The notes beneath the pieces are model-generated. The model worked only from the letters and a program-made list of their open reading frames with translations, did not search any database and was not told where the DNA came from. A DNA stretch of 64,000 nt from Poindextera sp963706385. GTDB taxonomy: Bacteria > Pseudomonadota > Alphaproteobacteria > Caulobacterales > Caulobacteraceae. How positions within the stretch are numbered: position 1 is the first letter of the stretch; every line of letters starts with the position of its first letter. The position numbers and the translations under genes are program-made. The stretch spans positions 3,162,001 to 3,226,000 of the forward strand of contig OY970153.1 in the NCBI GenBank assembly GCA_963706385.1, read 5' to 3'. Positions 34,994 to 43,865 of the stretch are shown piece after piece.

Positions 34994-36196
34994 ATGGCTT
35001 CAGGCATCAGGGACAAGGTCGCCGTGCTCGGCATGGGCTGTTCGAAGTTCGGCGAACGCTGGGACGCCGGTCCCGACGAGTTGATGGTCGAGGCCTATCT
35101 GGAGGCGATGGCCGACGCGGGCATCGAGCCGACCCAGCTCGACGCGGCCTGGTTTTCGACCCACGTGGACGAGTACGGCACGGGCAAGGGCGGCACGCCC
35201 ATGTCGATCGCGCTTCGCCTACCCAACATCGCGGTGACCCGGGTGGAGAACTTCTGCGCTTCGGGCTCGGAAGCCTTCCGCGGCGCGGTCTATGCGGTGG
35301 CCGCCGGCGCGGCGGACATCGCCCTGGCCGTCGGCGTGGAAAAGCTGAAGGACACCGGCTACGGCGGCCTGCCGGTCGGCAATCAGGGCACGTTGAACCC
35401 ACAGGTCGCGCCGAACGGCTCGGCGCCGGGCAACTTCGCCCAGCTCGCCGCGGCCTACCGTAATAAGCACGGCGTCTCCCGCGAGGACCTCAAGCGGGCC
35501 ATCGCCCACGTCTCGGTCAAGAGCCACGCCAACGGGGCCAAGAACAAGAAGGCCCACCTGCAGAAAGCGGTCACCGAGGAGCAGGTGCTGAACGCCCCGA
35601 TGATCGCCGAGCCCTTGGGCCTGTTCGACTGCTGCGGCGTCTCGGACGGCGCGGCCGCGGCGATCGTGACCACGCCCGAGATCGCCCGCTCGATGGGCAA
35701 GCACGACCTGGTCACGGTCAAGGCGCTGCAGCTTTCGGTGTCCAACGGCTACGAGAGCCAGTTCAACGCTTGGGACGGCTCCTATTTCCACACCGCCCGG
35801 ATCGCGGCGAAGAAGGCCTACCGCGAGGCCGGTGTCGAGGACCCCCGCCGGCAGATCTCGATGATGGAGGTGCACGACTGCTTCTCGATCACCGAACTGG
35901 TCACCATGGAGGACCTGTTCATCAGCGAAGAGGGCAAGGGCTGGCGCGACGTGCTGGACGGCTTCTACGACGCCGACGGCGGGGTGCCCTGCCAGATCGA
36001 CGGCGGGCTGAAGTGCTTCGGTCACCCGATCGGCGCCTCGGGTCTTCGGATGCTGTACGAGATGTACCTGCAGCTTCAGGGCCGCGCGGGCGAGCGCCAG
36101 TTGGCCAATCCGGTGCTGGGCATGACCCACAACCTGGGCGGCTCGCCGTCGAGCAACGTCTGCTCGGTGGCCATCGTCGGCCGCGAAGGCGCGTAG
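34994..36196 (+). CDS. SCP-x-type thiolase-family protein
   Basis: A 400-residue thiolase-fold protein with a strong RBS (GGAGAGAGAAACG). The nucleophilic Cys88 is present in VENFCASGSEAF and the active-site His in KCFGHPIGASG. The NEAF motif is HDCFSITE and the C-terminal second Cys motif is replaced by THNLGGSPSSN, as in the SCP-x/lipid-transfer thiolase subgroup. This subgroup includes side-chain thiolases and the Ltp aldolases of steroid degradation, which need DUF35 partners. The adjacent upstream DUF35 fusion fits that arrangement. Confidence 0.9.
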   Translation: MASGIRDKVAVLGMGCSKFGERWDAGPDELMVEAYLEAMADAGIEPTQLDAAWFSTHVDEYGTGKGGTPMSIALRLPNIAVTRVENFCASGSEAFRGAVYAVAAGAADIALAVGVEKLKDTGYGGLPVGNQGTLNPQVAPNGSAPGNFAQLAAAYRNKHGVSREDLKRAIAHVSVKSHANGAKNKKAHLQKAVTEEQVLNAPMIAEPLGLFDCCGVSDGAAAAIVTTPEIARSMGKHDLVTVKALQLSVSNGYESQFNAWDGSYFHTARIAAKKAYREAGVEDPRRQISMMEVHDCFSITELVTMEDLFISEEGKGWRDVLDGFYDADGGVPCQIDGGLKCFGHPIGASGLRMLYEMYLQLQGRAGERQLANPVLGMTHNLGGSPSSNVCSVAIVGREGA

Positions 36197-36206
36197 GCAT
36201 AGGAAC

Positions 36207-36229
36207 CCTTCCCCCATCGAGGGGGAAGG
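36207..36229. repeat. Hairpin CCTTCCCCC/GGGGGAAGG
   Basis: A perfect 9-bp stem with loop ATCGA, 10 bases after the thiolase stop. It has no T-run. It could be an extragenic palindrome or stabilise the 3' end of the upstream message. The next gene starts about 80 bp later. Confidence 0.6.
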
Positions 36230-36307
36230 ACTTGAGCGATCGGCTCGACCTTGCGTCAGCCCAGGACCCGCTAGGCGAGGAACAACACCTCGGCGAGGAC
36301 CGCGTTG

Positions 36308-37228
36308 ATGACCGTGCTGGACAAGCCCGACTGGCTCAGGCCGCTCTATCCCTGGCCGCAGAAGGAGCTGACGGTCAACGGCCGGCGGATGGCCTATCTC
36401 GACGAGGGCGATCCGGCCGCGCCGCCGGTGCTGCTGCTGCACGGCAATCCGACCTGGAGCTTCCTCTATCGCGACTTCGTCGAGCCGCTGAAGGCCGCCG
36501 GCTATCGCGTCGTCGCGCCTGATTGCATCGGTTCAGGATATTCCAGCAAGCCCCGGATCGACGCGGCCTATTCGCTGGCCCATCACATCGCCGATCTGGT
36601 CTCGCTGATCGACCAGCTCGACCTGAAACAGGCCACCATCGTCGGGCAGGACTGGGGCGGGCCGCAGGGCGTCGGCGCCGCGCTGCGCCGGCTGGACCGC
36701 ATCGCCGGCCTGGTGCTGATGAACACCTGGCTGTTCACCGGCTATGTCGGGGACTTTCACCGCTCGCCCCGGCCCTGGACCACCTGGCACGCGCCGATCA
36801 TCGGCCAGGTGATGATGAAGCGGCACAAGGTGCTGTCGCACGGCGGGCCGTCGACCATCTCCAAGCGGCGCATGTCGCGGGCCGAGAAGCGCGGCTATCA
36901 CCATGTCTACGACGAGCCGGACAGCGAGAGCGTCACCCTGACCTGGCCGCGCACCATCCCGATGCGGGAGGGCGACCGCGGCTGGGCCGACATGCGGATG
37001 ATCGAGCAGCGGCTGGGCGAGCTTGCCGACAAGCCGATCCTGATCGTCTGGGCGCCGGAGGACGCGGTGTTTCCGGCCGGCTACCGCGACCGGCTGATGG
37101 CGCTGCTGCCGCACGCGGAGGGTCCGATCAATTTCGACCGCGCCGCCCATTTCCTGCAGGACGACCGCGGCCCCGACATCGTCCGGGCGATCATCCCGTT
37201 TTTCGGCCGCGCGACCGGGAGCGCCTGA
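36308..37228 (+). CDS. Haloalkane dehalogenase-like alpha/beta hydrolase
   Basis: A 306-residue protein. The oxyanion/halide loop HGNPTWSFLYR and nucleophile elbow GQDWGG (Asp115 followed by Trp116) are diagnostic of haloalkane dehalogenases. The acid lies in WAPEDAVFPAG and the His in RAAHFLQDD. The order nucleophile Asp, Asp after the sixth strand, His fits the DhlA-like subfamily. Epoxide hydrolases share the Asp nucleophile but lack NPTW. The ATG at 36308 is preceded by an in-frame TTG. Its stop overlaps the next start, so the two are co-translated. Confidence 0.8.
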   Translation: MTVLDKPDWLRPLYPWPQKELTVNGRRMAYLDEGDPAAPPVLLLHGNPTWSFLYRDFVEPLKAAGYRVVAPDCIGSGYSSKPRIDAAYSLAHHIADLVSLIDQLDLKQATIVGQDWGGPQGVGAALRRLDRIAGLVLMNTWLFTGYVGDFHRSPRPWTTWHAPIIGQVMMKRHKVLSHGGPSTISKRRMSRAEKRGYHHVYDEPDSESVTLTWPRTIPMREGDRGWADMRMIEQRLGELADKPILIVWAPEDAVFPAGYRDRLMALLPHAEGPINFDRAAHFLQDDRGPDIVRAIIPFFGRATGSA

Positions 37229-37614
37229 TGGACTTTTTCGAGCCCTCCGCCGAGCAGCTCGCCGGCCTGCGCGCCGACCCGCTGGTGTTCGAGCAGGAAC
37301 TGGACGTGCGCCCCGAGGTCGCCGAGTTGCTGGAGCGCGCCATCGGTTTTCGCGCCGGCCGCCGGCACTGGCGCGCGAAGAGCGGCCAAATCTACGCGCT
37401 GGACCTGGCCGACCTCGGCCGCGGCCGCCCGTCGATGGCCATGATTTACGGCCTGTGGGACCGCTACGAGCCGCGCCCGCCGGAGACGGCGATCGAGGCG
37501 GACCTGGAAGCCTTCTGCCTGTGGCTGGCCGAGGTCTGCGACGGACTGGACGTCGAGGACCTGCGCGCCACCCTGGCCTCGCTGCCGATCATCCACGCCC
37601 GACGCGACGACTGA
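37228..37614 (+). CDS. Hypothetical protein, 128 residues, coupled to the dehalogenase-like gene
   Basis: Its ATG shares a base with the TGA of the dehalogenase-like gene (TGATG), so it is translationally coupled. MDFFEPSAEQLAGLRADPLV starts a soluble, acidic protein with RRHWRAKSGQIYALDLADLG and AMIYGLWDRYEPRPPET, and a helical C-terminus. No recognised domain or cofactor motif. Given the coupling, an accessory role to the hydrolase is possible; there is no direct evidence. Confidence 0.65.
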   Translation: MDFFEPSAEQLAGLRADPLVFEQELDVRPEVAELLERAIGFRAGRRHWRAKSGQIYALDLADLGRGRPSMAMIYGLWDRYEPRPPETAIEADLEAFCLWLAEVCDGLDVEDLRATLASLPIIHARRDD

Positions 37615-37700
37615 CGCCGGGGGATCGCGCTTAAGGGCCGGCAACATCAGCCTCGGCCGCCCCCTAAACAGACGCGCCGAAGGGTCGAGGCGGGTGGAAC

Positions 37701-37754
37701 GCGGACGCTGACCGCTATCCGATGGAAACGACAGGTTACGCCGTCAGCGTCCGC
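37701..37754. terminator. 12-bp perfect inverted repeat between convergent genes
   Basis: GCGGACGCTGAC (37701-37712) and GTCAGCGTCCGC (37743-37754) flank a 30-base loop. The pair sits exactly between the convergent 128-residue gene and the VOC gene. It may be a bidirectional terminator or an extragenic palindrome. No T-run is adjacent. Confidence 0.5.
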
Positions 37755-37759
37755 GACGG

Positions 37760-38134
37760 CTACATCCGATGCAGCGCACAGAGCTTGTTGCCGTCCGGGT
37801 CGCGAAGATAGGCCAGATACATTTTGCCCGATCCGCCCTCGCGGACGCCCGGCGGGTCTTCGCAGGTGGCGCCGCCGGCGGCGAGGCCCGCCGCATGCCA
37901 TGCATCGGCCTGTTCGGGCGAATTGGCGGCGAAGCCAATGGTGCCGCCGTTGGCGTAGGTCGCCGGCTCTCCATTGATCGGCTTGGAAACCGAGAAAACG
38001 CCGGTCGGCGTCATGTAGAAAATACGATGTCCATCCACCATCGCCGGCGGCACGCCGAGCGTGCCCAGCAGCGCGTCGTAGAACGCCTTGGCCCGATCGA
38101 GGTCATTCGTGCCGATCATGATGTGCGAAAACAT
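37760..38134 (-). CDS. VOC-family (glyoxalase/bleomycin resistance fold) protein
   Basis: A 124-residue vicinal-oxygen-chelate protein. Start at MFSHIMIGTNDLDRAKAFYD, preceded by AGAAGGA. Two beta-alpha-beta-beta-beta modules are recognisable; the first metal-ligand position is His4 in FSHIMIG, and the second module ends YLAYLRDPDGNKLCALHR. Single-domain VOC proteins dimerise and may be dioxygenases, lyases or resistance proteins; the sequence does not decide which. Confidence 0.88.
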   Translation of the reverse strand: MFSHIMIGTNDLDRAKAFYDALLGTLGVPPAMVDGHRIFYMTPTGVFSVSKPINGEPATYANGGTIGFAANSPEQADAWHAAGLAAGGATCEDPPGVREGGSGKMYLAYLRDPDGNKLCALHRM

Positions 38135-38361
38135 GGATAGTCCTTCTGATTTGGCCGAGGCCAGCCCTACGGGGTGTCGAGCCATAGCCTAACCGACTTT
38201 GGGGTCAACCGAATCGTCACGCCCCGGGACGCGTTGAACCCGGCGGGCGGCCTTCCGGTGATCCGGCCTGGCGCAGAGGGGGCTATCGAGCGTCGGGTTT
38301 GATCACTAATTTCGGCCTTGCGCGCCCAAGCTGGGGCGGCGCCGGAGGAAGACCGCAGCCC

Positions 38362-39315
38362 ATGACGCCAGAGCCGCCGCTGATCGTGTTTCTGGAGCGG
38401 GCGAGCTTTCCGGGCAGCGTGCGGATCGCCCCGCCAGCCGCGCCGCACCGCTGGGTCGAGCACCCACGCACCGCGCCGGACCAGGTCGCCCAGCGCATCG
38501 CCGGCGCCAGCGTCGTCATCACCAACAAGGCCAGGATCGATGCGGCGGCGATGGCGGCCGCGCCAAACCTGCGGCTGATCGCGGTCACGGCCACCGGCAT
38601 GGACAATGTCGACCAGGCCGCCGCCGCCGCGCGCGGCATCGCGGTCAGCAACGTCACCGGCTACGCGATGGTTGCGGTGGCCGAGCACGCGATGCTGCTG
38701 ATGCTGGCGCTGGCCCGGCGGCTCGACGCCCACCGCGCGGCGGTGCTGGACGGATCGTGGACGAGAAGCCCGCAGTTCTGCGTCTTCGCCGCGCCGATGC
38801 GCGATCTGTCCGGCCTGCGGCTGGGCCTGGTCGGGGCCGGCGCGATCGCCGGCGCCCTGGCCGAGCGGGCGAGGGCGTTCGGCATGGAGGTGGTGTTCGC
38901 CGAGCGGCGCGGCGCGCCGGCCCGGCCCGGCCGGGTCCCGTTCGAGACGGTGCTGGCGAGCTGCGACGTCATCAGCCTGCACTGCCCGCTGACCGACGAG
39001 ACCCGCGACCTGTTGGATGCGGCGGCGTTCGCGGCGATGAAACCGGGGATGATCGTGATCAACACCGCCCGCGGCGCGCTGATCGACGAGGCGGCGCTGG
39101 AGGCGGCGCTGGACGCCGGTCTGGTCGCCGGGGCGGGGCTGGACGTCGCGCCGGTCGAGCCGCCGCCCGAGGGCGCGCCGATCCTGCGACTGGCGGCGCG
39201 AGACGACGTGATCGTCACCCCCCACGTCGCCTGGGCCAGCGCCGGTGCCATGCAGGCCCTGGCCGACAAGGTCACCGCCAACGTTCAGGCGTTCCTGGCG
39301 CCCGGCTCGGCTTAA
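38362..39315 (+). CDS. D-isomer-specific 2-hydroxyacid dehydrogenase
   Basis: A 317-residue NAD(P)-dependent dehydrogenase. The nucleotide-binding motif is LVGAGAIAGALAERARAFGM. Catalytic Arg is in NTARGALIDE, Glu is in VAPVEPPPEGAP, and His is in VTPHVAWAS, giving the full family triad. Start at MTPEPPLIVFLERASFPG with GGAGGAAGA about 10 bases upstream; an upstream ATG at 38299 is less likely. Likely reduction of glyoxylate or hydroxypyruvate-like substrates. Confidence 0.9.
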   Translation: MTPEPPLIVFLERASFPGSVRIAPPAAPHRWVEHPRTAPDQVAQRIAGASVVITNKARIDAAAMAAAPNLRLIAVTATGMDNVDQAAAAARGIAVSNVTGYAMVAVAEHAMLLMLALARRLDAHRAAVLDGSWTRSPQFCVFAAPMRDLSGLRLGLVGAGAIAGALAERARAFGMEVVFAERRGAPARPGRVPFETVLASCDVISLHCPLTDETRDLLDAAAFAAMKPGMIVINTARGALIDEAALEAALDAGLVAGAGLDVAPVEPPPEGAPILRLAARDDVIVTPHVAWASAGAMQALADKVTANVQAFLAPGSA

Positions 39316-39329
39316 GGCAGGATCGTGCT

Positions 39330-39875
39330 CTACGCGATCTGGCGGCCGCCCTGGGCGGCTAGGCGCAGGCGCGGGAACGAATCGCCGATCCGGCTGGCGG
39401 CGGCGATGTTGACAATTCGCAGCGCGCCAATGACGCCGCCCTTCAGGGCCACGGCCGGGGCGATCGGCTGGTAGAGGCCGATCAGGCGGTCGATCTGGCC
39501 CGTCGGGCCGCGCAGCGGGGCGAGCGCGATCTCCAGGCGCATGACGCCGACGCCGACGCGGGCTTCGGCCTCGATCACCAGCGGCTCGGGATGGCGGCGC
39601 ACCGCCTCCAGCGCCATTTGCAGCGGCGTGCGCGCGGCCGGCTCCCAAAGGTTCAGGAAGTCGGTGTCGCGCAGCTCGCGTCCGTGCAGCTCGGCCAGGA
39701 AGCCGCCGCCTAGGCGCACGCGGTATTGCCCCGGCCCGAGCCGGCCCAGCATCAGGACCTGGGGCAACAGCGCCGGAATGTCGGCCGGATCGATCGCCGC
39801 CCGCGGAGGGGCTTGCTCCGTCCCGCGGCGGGATCGCCAATAGTCGATCAATCGTTCCGTGTTTGAATGGAACAT
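39330..39875 (-). CDS. PAS-domain protein (PAS_5 type)
   Basis: A 181-residue protein that starts MFHSNTERLIDYWRSRR. It is a stand-alone PAS domain of the alphaproteobacterial PAS_5 type: an N-terminal WR helix, LLPQVLMLGRLGPGQYRVRL, LHGRELRDTDFLNLW, and a final ALAPLRGPTGQIDRLIGLYQ strand pair. No kinase or cyclase output domain is attached, so it may regulate by protein contact. Convergent with the 2-hydroxyacid dehydrogenase gene. Confidence 0.8.
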   Translation of the reverse strand: MFHSNTERLIDYWRSRRGTEQAPPRAAIDPADIPALLPQVLMLGRLGPGQYRVRLGGGFLAELHGRELRDTDFLNLWEPAARTPLQMALEAVRRHPEPLVIEAEARVGVGVMRLEIALAPLRGPTGQIDRLIGLYQPIAPAVALKGGVIGALRIVNIAAASRIGDSFPRLRLAAQGGRQIA

Positions 39876-40024
39876 CGAACCCTGCCTCGCGCGGCCCGGC
39901 GTGGCCGCACGGAGCTTGCAGGAAGATTCGGACCAGGCCGCAAACGTCCCAGGATGAAACGGTATGGGCGGGGCGGGCGGCACCCATCTTGCTCGTATCG
40001 AGCGATCTAGAACGGAGATGGCCC

Positions 40025-40873
40025 ATGACGGCGCGCATCAATCCCATTCTGACCGCGATCGGCGGCGCATTCGCGCTGGCGGCCGCTCTGGCGATCGCGG
40101 CGCCCGCCGCCGCCTGCTGCGCGCCACCGCCCCCGCCATGCTGCGCGCCCCCGACGCCGCCCAGCCCGCCCAGTTATCCGTGCTGCCAGGCGCCGAACAT
40201 CAACGTCAATATTCCGGGGGTGAACGTCAACGTCGGGGCCTCGGTGATCGTCAACGCCAATGTCCAGGCCCAGGCCAATGTGCTGGGCTCGGCCAGCGGG
40301 GCGGTTTATTTCGGCGGCGGTGGCGGCGGCGGCTATCTGATGCCCGGCGCGCCCGGCCTGATCTCGGGCCTCAACGTCGAGGGCGGCCTGCGCCGCACGG
40401 CCTACGAGGCGACCCGCACCAAGCTGATCAGGGTGGTGGTCGAGGCGGTCTGCCTGGACGACAAGGGCGTGCCGCACCCGGCCTCCCAGGTCTCCCCCGA
40501 CCGCGACATCGACGAGGCCTACGACGGCGAGCTCTATCGCTGCATCGCCGGCACGCGGATGCAGTACACCTACGCCGAATTCAACGGCCGCGTGGCCTTC
40601 GACCACGGCGTCATGGTGACCTGTCAGAAAGGCGAGGCGCTCTACCATTCGCCGCGCGCGGCGGGTTCGGCCGGCGCCACGCTCGCTTGCCGACCCCAGA
40701 AACCGGCCCGCGACTGCAACGAACGCTCGCTGCTGCGCCGTTTCGGCGCCGGGGTGAAGGTGCTGACCTTGCTGATCGTCGAGAAATACACCGCCTACCG
40801 CGAGGAGACGATCGGGGCCTCGACCACCACCGCGCTCAGCCTGGACGGCGGCGTCGGCGGGGTGATGTACTGA
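40025..40873 (+). CDS. Secreted Cys/Pro-rich protein with Asn-Val beta-repeat segment
   Basis: A 282-residue exported protein: signal peptide (MTARINPILTAIGGAFALAA, cleavage near AAA-CC), then a Cys/Pro-rich stretch with three CC pairs (about 31-55), then a strand-like repeat NINVNIPGVNVNVGASVIVN and QAQANVLGSASG, then a poly-Gly linker and a globular domain of about 160 residues with five cysteines. GGAGATGGCCC precedes the ATG. The N-terminus recalls surface-adhesion or amyloid-like proteins. It lies 3 kb from the hfa genes, but there is no direct link. Function unknown. Confidence 0.7.
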   Translation: MTARINPILTAIGGAFALAAALAIAAPAAACCAPPPPPCCAPPTPPSPPSYPCCQAPNINVNIPGVNVNVGASVIVNANVQAQANVLGSASGAVYFGGGGGGGYLMPGAPGLISGLNVEGGLRRTAYEATRTKLIRVVVEAVCLDDKGVPHPASQVSPDRDIDEAYDGELYRCIAGTRMQYTYAEFNGRVAFDHGVMVTCQKGEALYHSPRAAGSAGATLACRPQKPARDCNERSLLRRFGAGVKVLTLLIVEKYTAYREETIGASTTTALSLDGGVGGVMY

Positions 40874-40883
40874 TCCGGCGCGC

Positions 40884-43865
40884 CTACCGCCCCGCCGCGG
40901 CCTTCGGTTCGATCTCCAGTTTCCAGGCCTTGGCGTCGTCCAGATAGAGCTCGGCCGCGCGGCGGATGTCCTCGGCGGTGACGTGCTGAAGCTGGGCCTC
41001 GGAGGTGCGGATGGCGGCCAGCCGGCGCGGGTCGGCCTGGGCGCCGGCCAGGGCGGCCAGCCAGTACTCGTTGGTCTGGCGGCGTTTTTCCAGCGCATCG
41101 ACCGCCGGGGTCTTGGCCCGGTCCAGCTCGTCGGGGCTGACGTCCTTGGCGCGCAGGTCGGCGGCGATGGTCTCGATGTCCTTGAAGAAGCCGTCCAGCC
41201 GCTTGGGCGGGATCTCGACCCAGGCCGAGAGGTAGCCATAGTGGGCGAACGCCTGCGAGGGCGAGGCGCCGGCCGAGGGCGAATAGGTCAGGCCCTCGGC
41301 TTTGCGGATCTGTTCGATCAGCCGCATCTGCAGCACCTCGCCCAGCAGCGTCAGGGTGCGCGACCTTTGGGTGTCGGACAGGAAATCGTCGGTCGGCCAG
41401 GCCACCAGGCCGATCGCCTGATCGCCGCGGCCCGCGTGGGTCAGCACCACCGGCGCGCCGGTCGGGGCGGGGAAGCGGACGGTTGGCGCAGGGTCGGGGG
41501 CGGCGGGCGCGGGCCGGGTGGGCAGGGCGCCGAAGGTGGCGGCCACCGCCTCGATCGCCTTGTCGACCGTGGTGTCGCCGACGATCACCACCTCGATCGC
41601 GCCCTTGTCGAGCGCGGGCTGGAGCAGGGCCTTCAGCTCGTCGGGCGTCTCGGCCGCGATCTCCGCGCGCGAGGGCATGCCCCAGCGCCGGTCGCCCGCA
41701 TGCAGCCGCTGGCCCAGGTCGCGGTTCAGCACGCCGGCGGGCGTGGCCGCGAGCTGGTCGAACAGGGTGGGCGCGGCCTTGCGCATGCGCTCGAACGCCG
41801 CTGCGCGCCAGCCAGGGTGGGCCACATAGGCGGCCAATAGCTGCAGCTGGGTGTCGAGGTCGTCGGCGCGGGTCGAGCCCGACAGGGAAAAGGCGTCCTC
41901 GCCGACGGCGAATTCGTGGCCGACGATCTTCGCGCGCAGCACCTGGTCGATGTCCTGGGCGCTGAGCTGATCGAGGCCGGCTTCCGGAAACGCGCTCGGC
42001 GCGGCCCAGGCGGGGGTCGGGCGGTCGGATGGCAGCGATCGCTGTCCGTCGCCGATGCGCGCCTGCGCCAGGATCTGGTCGTCGCGGAACTTGGTCGGCT
42101 TGACCGTCAGGCGCACGCCGTTCTCGAAGCGGACGAACACGGCGTCGAGGTCGGCGACGTCGCGCCGCTCGGCGACCTTGCCCGGCGTCCCGAAATCCTC
42201 GTAGGGCCAGCTCAGCGCCGCCTGGGCCGAGGGCGGCGGGACCGGCGCGGCCTCGGCGAGCTTGAAGGCGCGCGCCAGCGCCGCCTCGCCGCCGTCGATC
42301 GGGGCCTGGGCGGAGAGCAGCACCAGCGGCCCGGACCCGGCGAAGGCGGATTTCAGCGCGGCGTCGACCTGGCCCGGGGTCAGGCCGTTCACGTCGGAAT
42401 CGAACAGCGACAGATCCTCGGCCGGGCTGGTCTCGACCTCGGGCGTTTCCAGCGTGCCGACGATGTCTTCCGCGATCGCCGGGGTGGCGCGGGTCGCCGC
42501 GCCCTCGACCGTCGCCTTCAGGCCCGCGCGATAGGCGTCGATCTCCTCGCCGAGTTCGGCCTGGCTGACGCCATAGGCGAGCAACTGGCGCACCGCCAGG
42601 TCGGCGGCGTCCAGCGCGGTTTTCCACTCGCCGGGCCGGGCGCTGGCCTGGACCACGGCGAGGCGGGCGGAATGGAACGCGTCGTCGCGATAGGCCGCGG
42701 CGCTGATGAACGGCGGATCGTCCGCCCGCACCAGGCGCTCCAGCCGCCGGTTGAGCACCGCCAGGCCCAGGGCCTCGATCGTCTGGCGCCGCCGCTTGGC
42801 CGCGCTGTCGGGCGACAGGTCGGGCGCCGCGACCCAGCTCATCTGCACCATCTCCGAATCGCCGGGCTGGACGTTCAGCCGGGTCACCGCGCCGCGCCGC
42901 ATCGGGGCGCCCAGGTCGGGGTCCGGACCCGCCGGGGCGGCGTCGGCCCAGTCGCCGAAGCGGGCCTTGAGCTTGGCCTCCATGGCGTCGGGATCGAAGT
43001 CGCCCACCGCCACCAGCACGGCGCGCTCGGGCCGGTAATAGGCCTTGTAGAACGCCTCCATCTGGTCGTGAGTGGCGCTGCGGATCACATCGACCTTGCC
43101 GATCGGGAAGCGGTCGGCGGCCAGCTGGCCCTGCAGCGACAGGCCGATGCTGGCTTTCAGCACGCGGTAGCCGGGGGTGTCGCGCAGCCGTTCCTCGGAC
43201 AGCACCACGCCCTTTTCCTGGTCCAGCGCCTCCTGGTCCAGCGTCAGCTCGCCGGCCACCTCGCGCAGCAGCATCAGGCTGGTGTCGACCGTGTCGGCGT
43301 CGGCCTTGGGCAGGTCGAGCTTGTAGACCGTCTCGTCCCAGGAGGTGGAGGCGTTGGTGTCGGCGCCGAAGGCCAGGCCGTGGCGCTCGAGGATGTGGAT
43401 CATTTCGCCGCGCGGCACATGGGTCGAGCCGTTGAACGCCATGTGTTCGAGCAGATGCGCCAGGCCCTGCTGGGCGTCGGTCTCGTTCAGCGAGCCGGCG
43501 TTGATCCGAAGCCGCAGCGAGGCTTGGCCGCCGGGCGTGGCGTTCTTCATCACCACATAGCGCAGGCCGTTCGGCAGGACGCCGAAGCGCATGGCCGGAT
43601 CCGGCGGCAGGTCGGCGTAGGTCTGCGGCCAGACGTTGGCCGCCGGCGGCTTGCCCGCCGACGCGGCGAGCGACACGGGCTTGGAATGGCGGCGCGGGCC
43701 GAGGGGTTCGCGCGGCGACTGGGGCTGGGCCGGTGATTGGGCCTGGATTTGCGCCGGCGATGGTTGGTGTCCGCCGAAGTGCGGCGTCAGTCCGCGCATC
43801 GTGGTGCAGGCGGCCAGCACCAGGCCGCAGCCCGCCAGGAGGGCGAGGCGCGAAAAGCGGATCAT
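40884..43865 (-). CDS. M16-family zinc metallopeptidase, predicted lipoprotein
   Basis: A 993-residue M16 peptidase with two homologous halves. Starting at MIRFSRLALLAGCGLVLAAC it has a lipobox LAAC, so it should be anchored in the outer membrane or periplasm. The inverted zinc motif HLLEH is in GLAHLLEHMAFNGSTH; the third ligand Glu should lie in the helix about 75 residues on (EALDQEKGVVLSEE). The second half (IEVVIVGDTTVDKAIEAVAA) lacks the motif, as expected. It degrades peptides. It follows hfaD by 107 bp on the same strand and may be read with it. Confidence 0.9.
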   Translation of the reverse strand: MIRFSRLALLAGCGLVLAACTTMRGLTPHFGGHQPSPAQIQAQSPAQPQSPREPLGPRRHSKPVSLAASAGKPPAANVWPQTYADLPPDPAMRFGVLPNGLRYVVMKNATPGGQASLRLRINAGSLNETDAQQGLAHLLEHMAFNGSTHVPRGEMIHILERHGLAFGADTNASTSWDETVYKLDLPKADADTVDTSLMLLREVAGELTLDQEALDQEKGVVLSEERLRDTPGYRVLKASIGLSLQGQLAADRFPIGKVDVIRSATHDQMEAFYKAYYRPERAVLVAVGDFDPDAMEAKLKARFGDWADAAPAGPDPDLGAPMRRGAVTRLNVQPGDSEMVQMSWVAAPDLSPDSAAKRRRQTIEALGLAVLNRRLERLVRADDPPFISAAAYRDDAFHSARLAVVQASARPGEWKTALDAADLAVRQLLAYGVSQAELGEEIDAYRAGLKATVEGAATRATPAIAEDIVGTLETPEVETSPAEDLSLFDSDVNGLTPGQVDAALKSAFAGSGPLVLLSAQAPIDGGEAALARAFKLAEAAPVPPPSAQAALSWPYEDFGTPGKVAERRDVADLDAVFVRFENGVRLTVKPTKFRDDQILAQARIGDGQRSLPSDRPTPAWAAPSAFPEAGLDQLSAQDIDQVLRAKIVGHEFAVGEDAFSLSGSTRADDLDTQLQLLAAYVAHPGWRAAAFERMRKAAPTLFDQLAATPAGVLNRDLGQRLHAGDRRWGMPSRAEIAAETPDELKALLQPALDKGAIEVVIVGDTTVDKAIEAVAATFGALPTRPAPAAPDPAPTVRFPAPTGAPVVLTHAGRGDQAIGLVAWPTDDFLSDTQRSRTLTLLGEVLQMRLIEQIRKAEGLTYSPSAGASPSQAFAHYGYLSAWVEIPPKRLDGFFKDIETIAADLRAKDVSPDELDRAKTPAVDALEKRRQTNEYWLAALAGAQADPRRLAAIRTSEAQLQHVTAEDIRRAAELYLDDAKAWKLEIEPKAAAGR

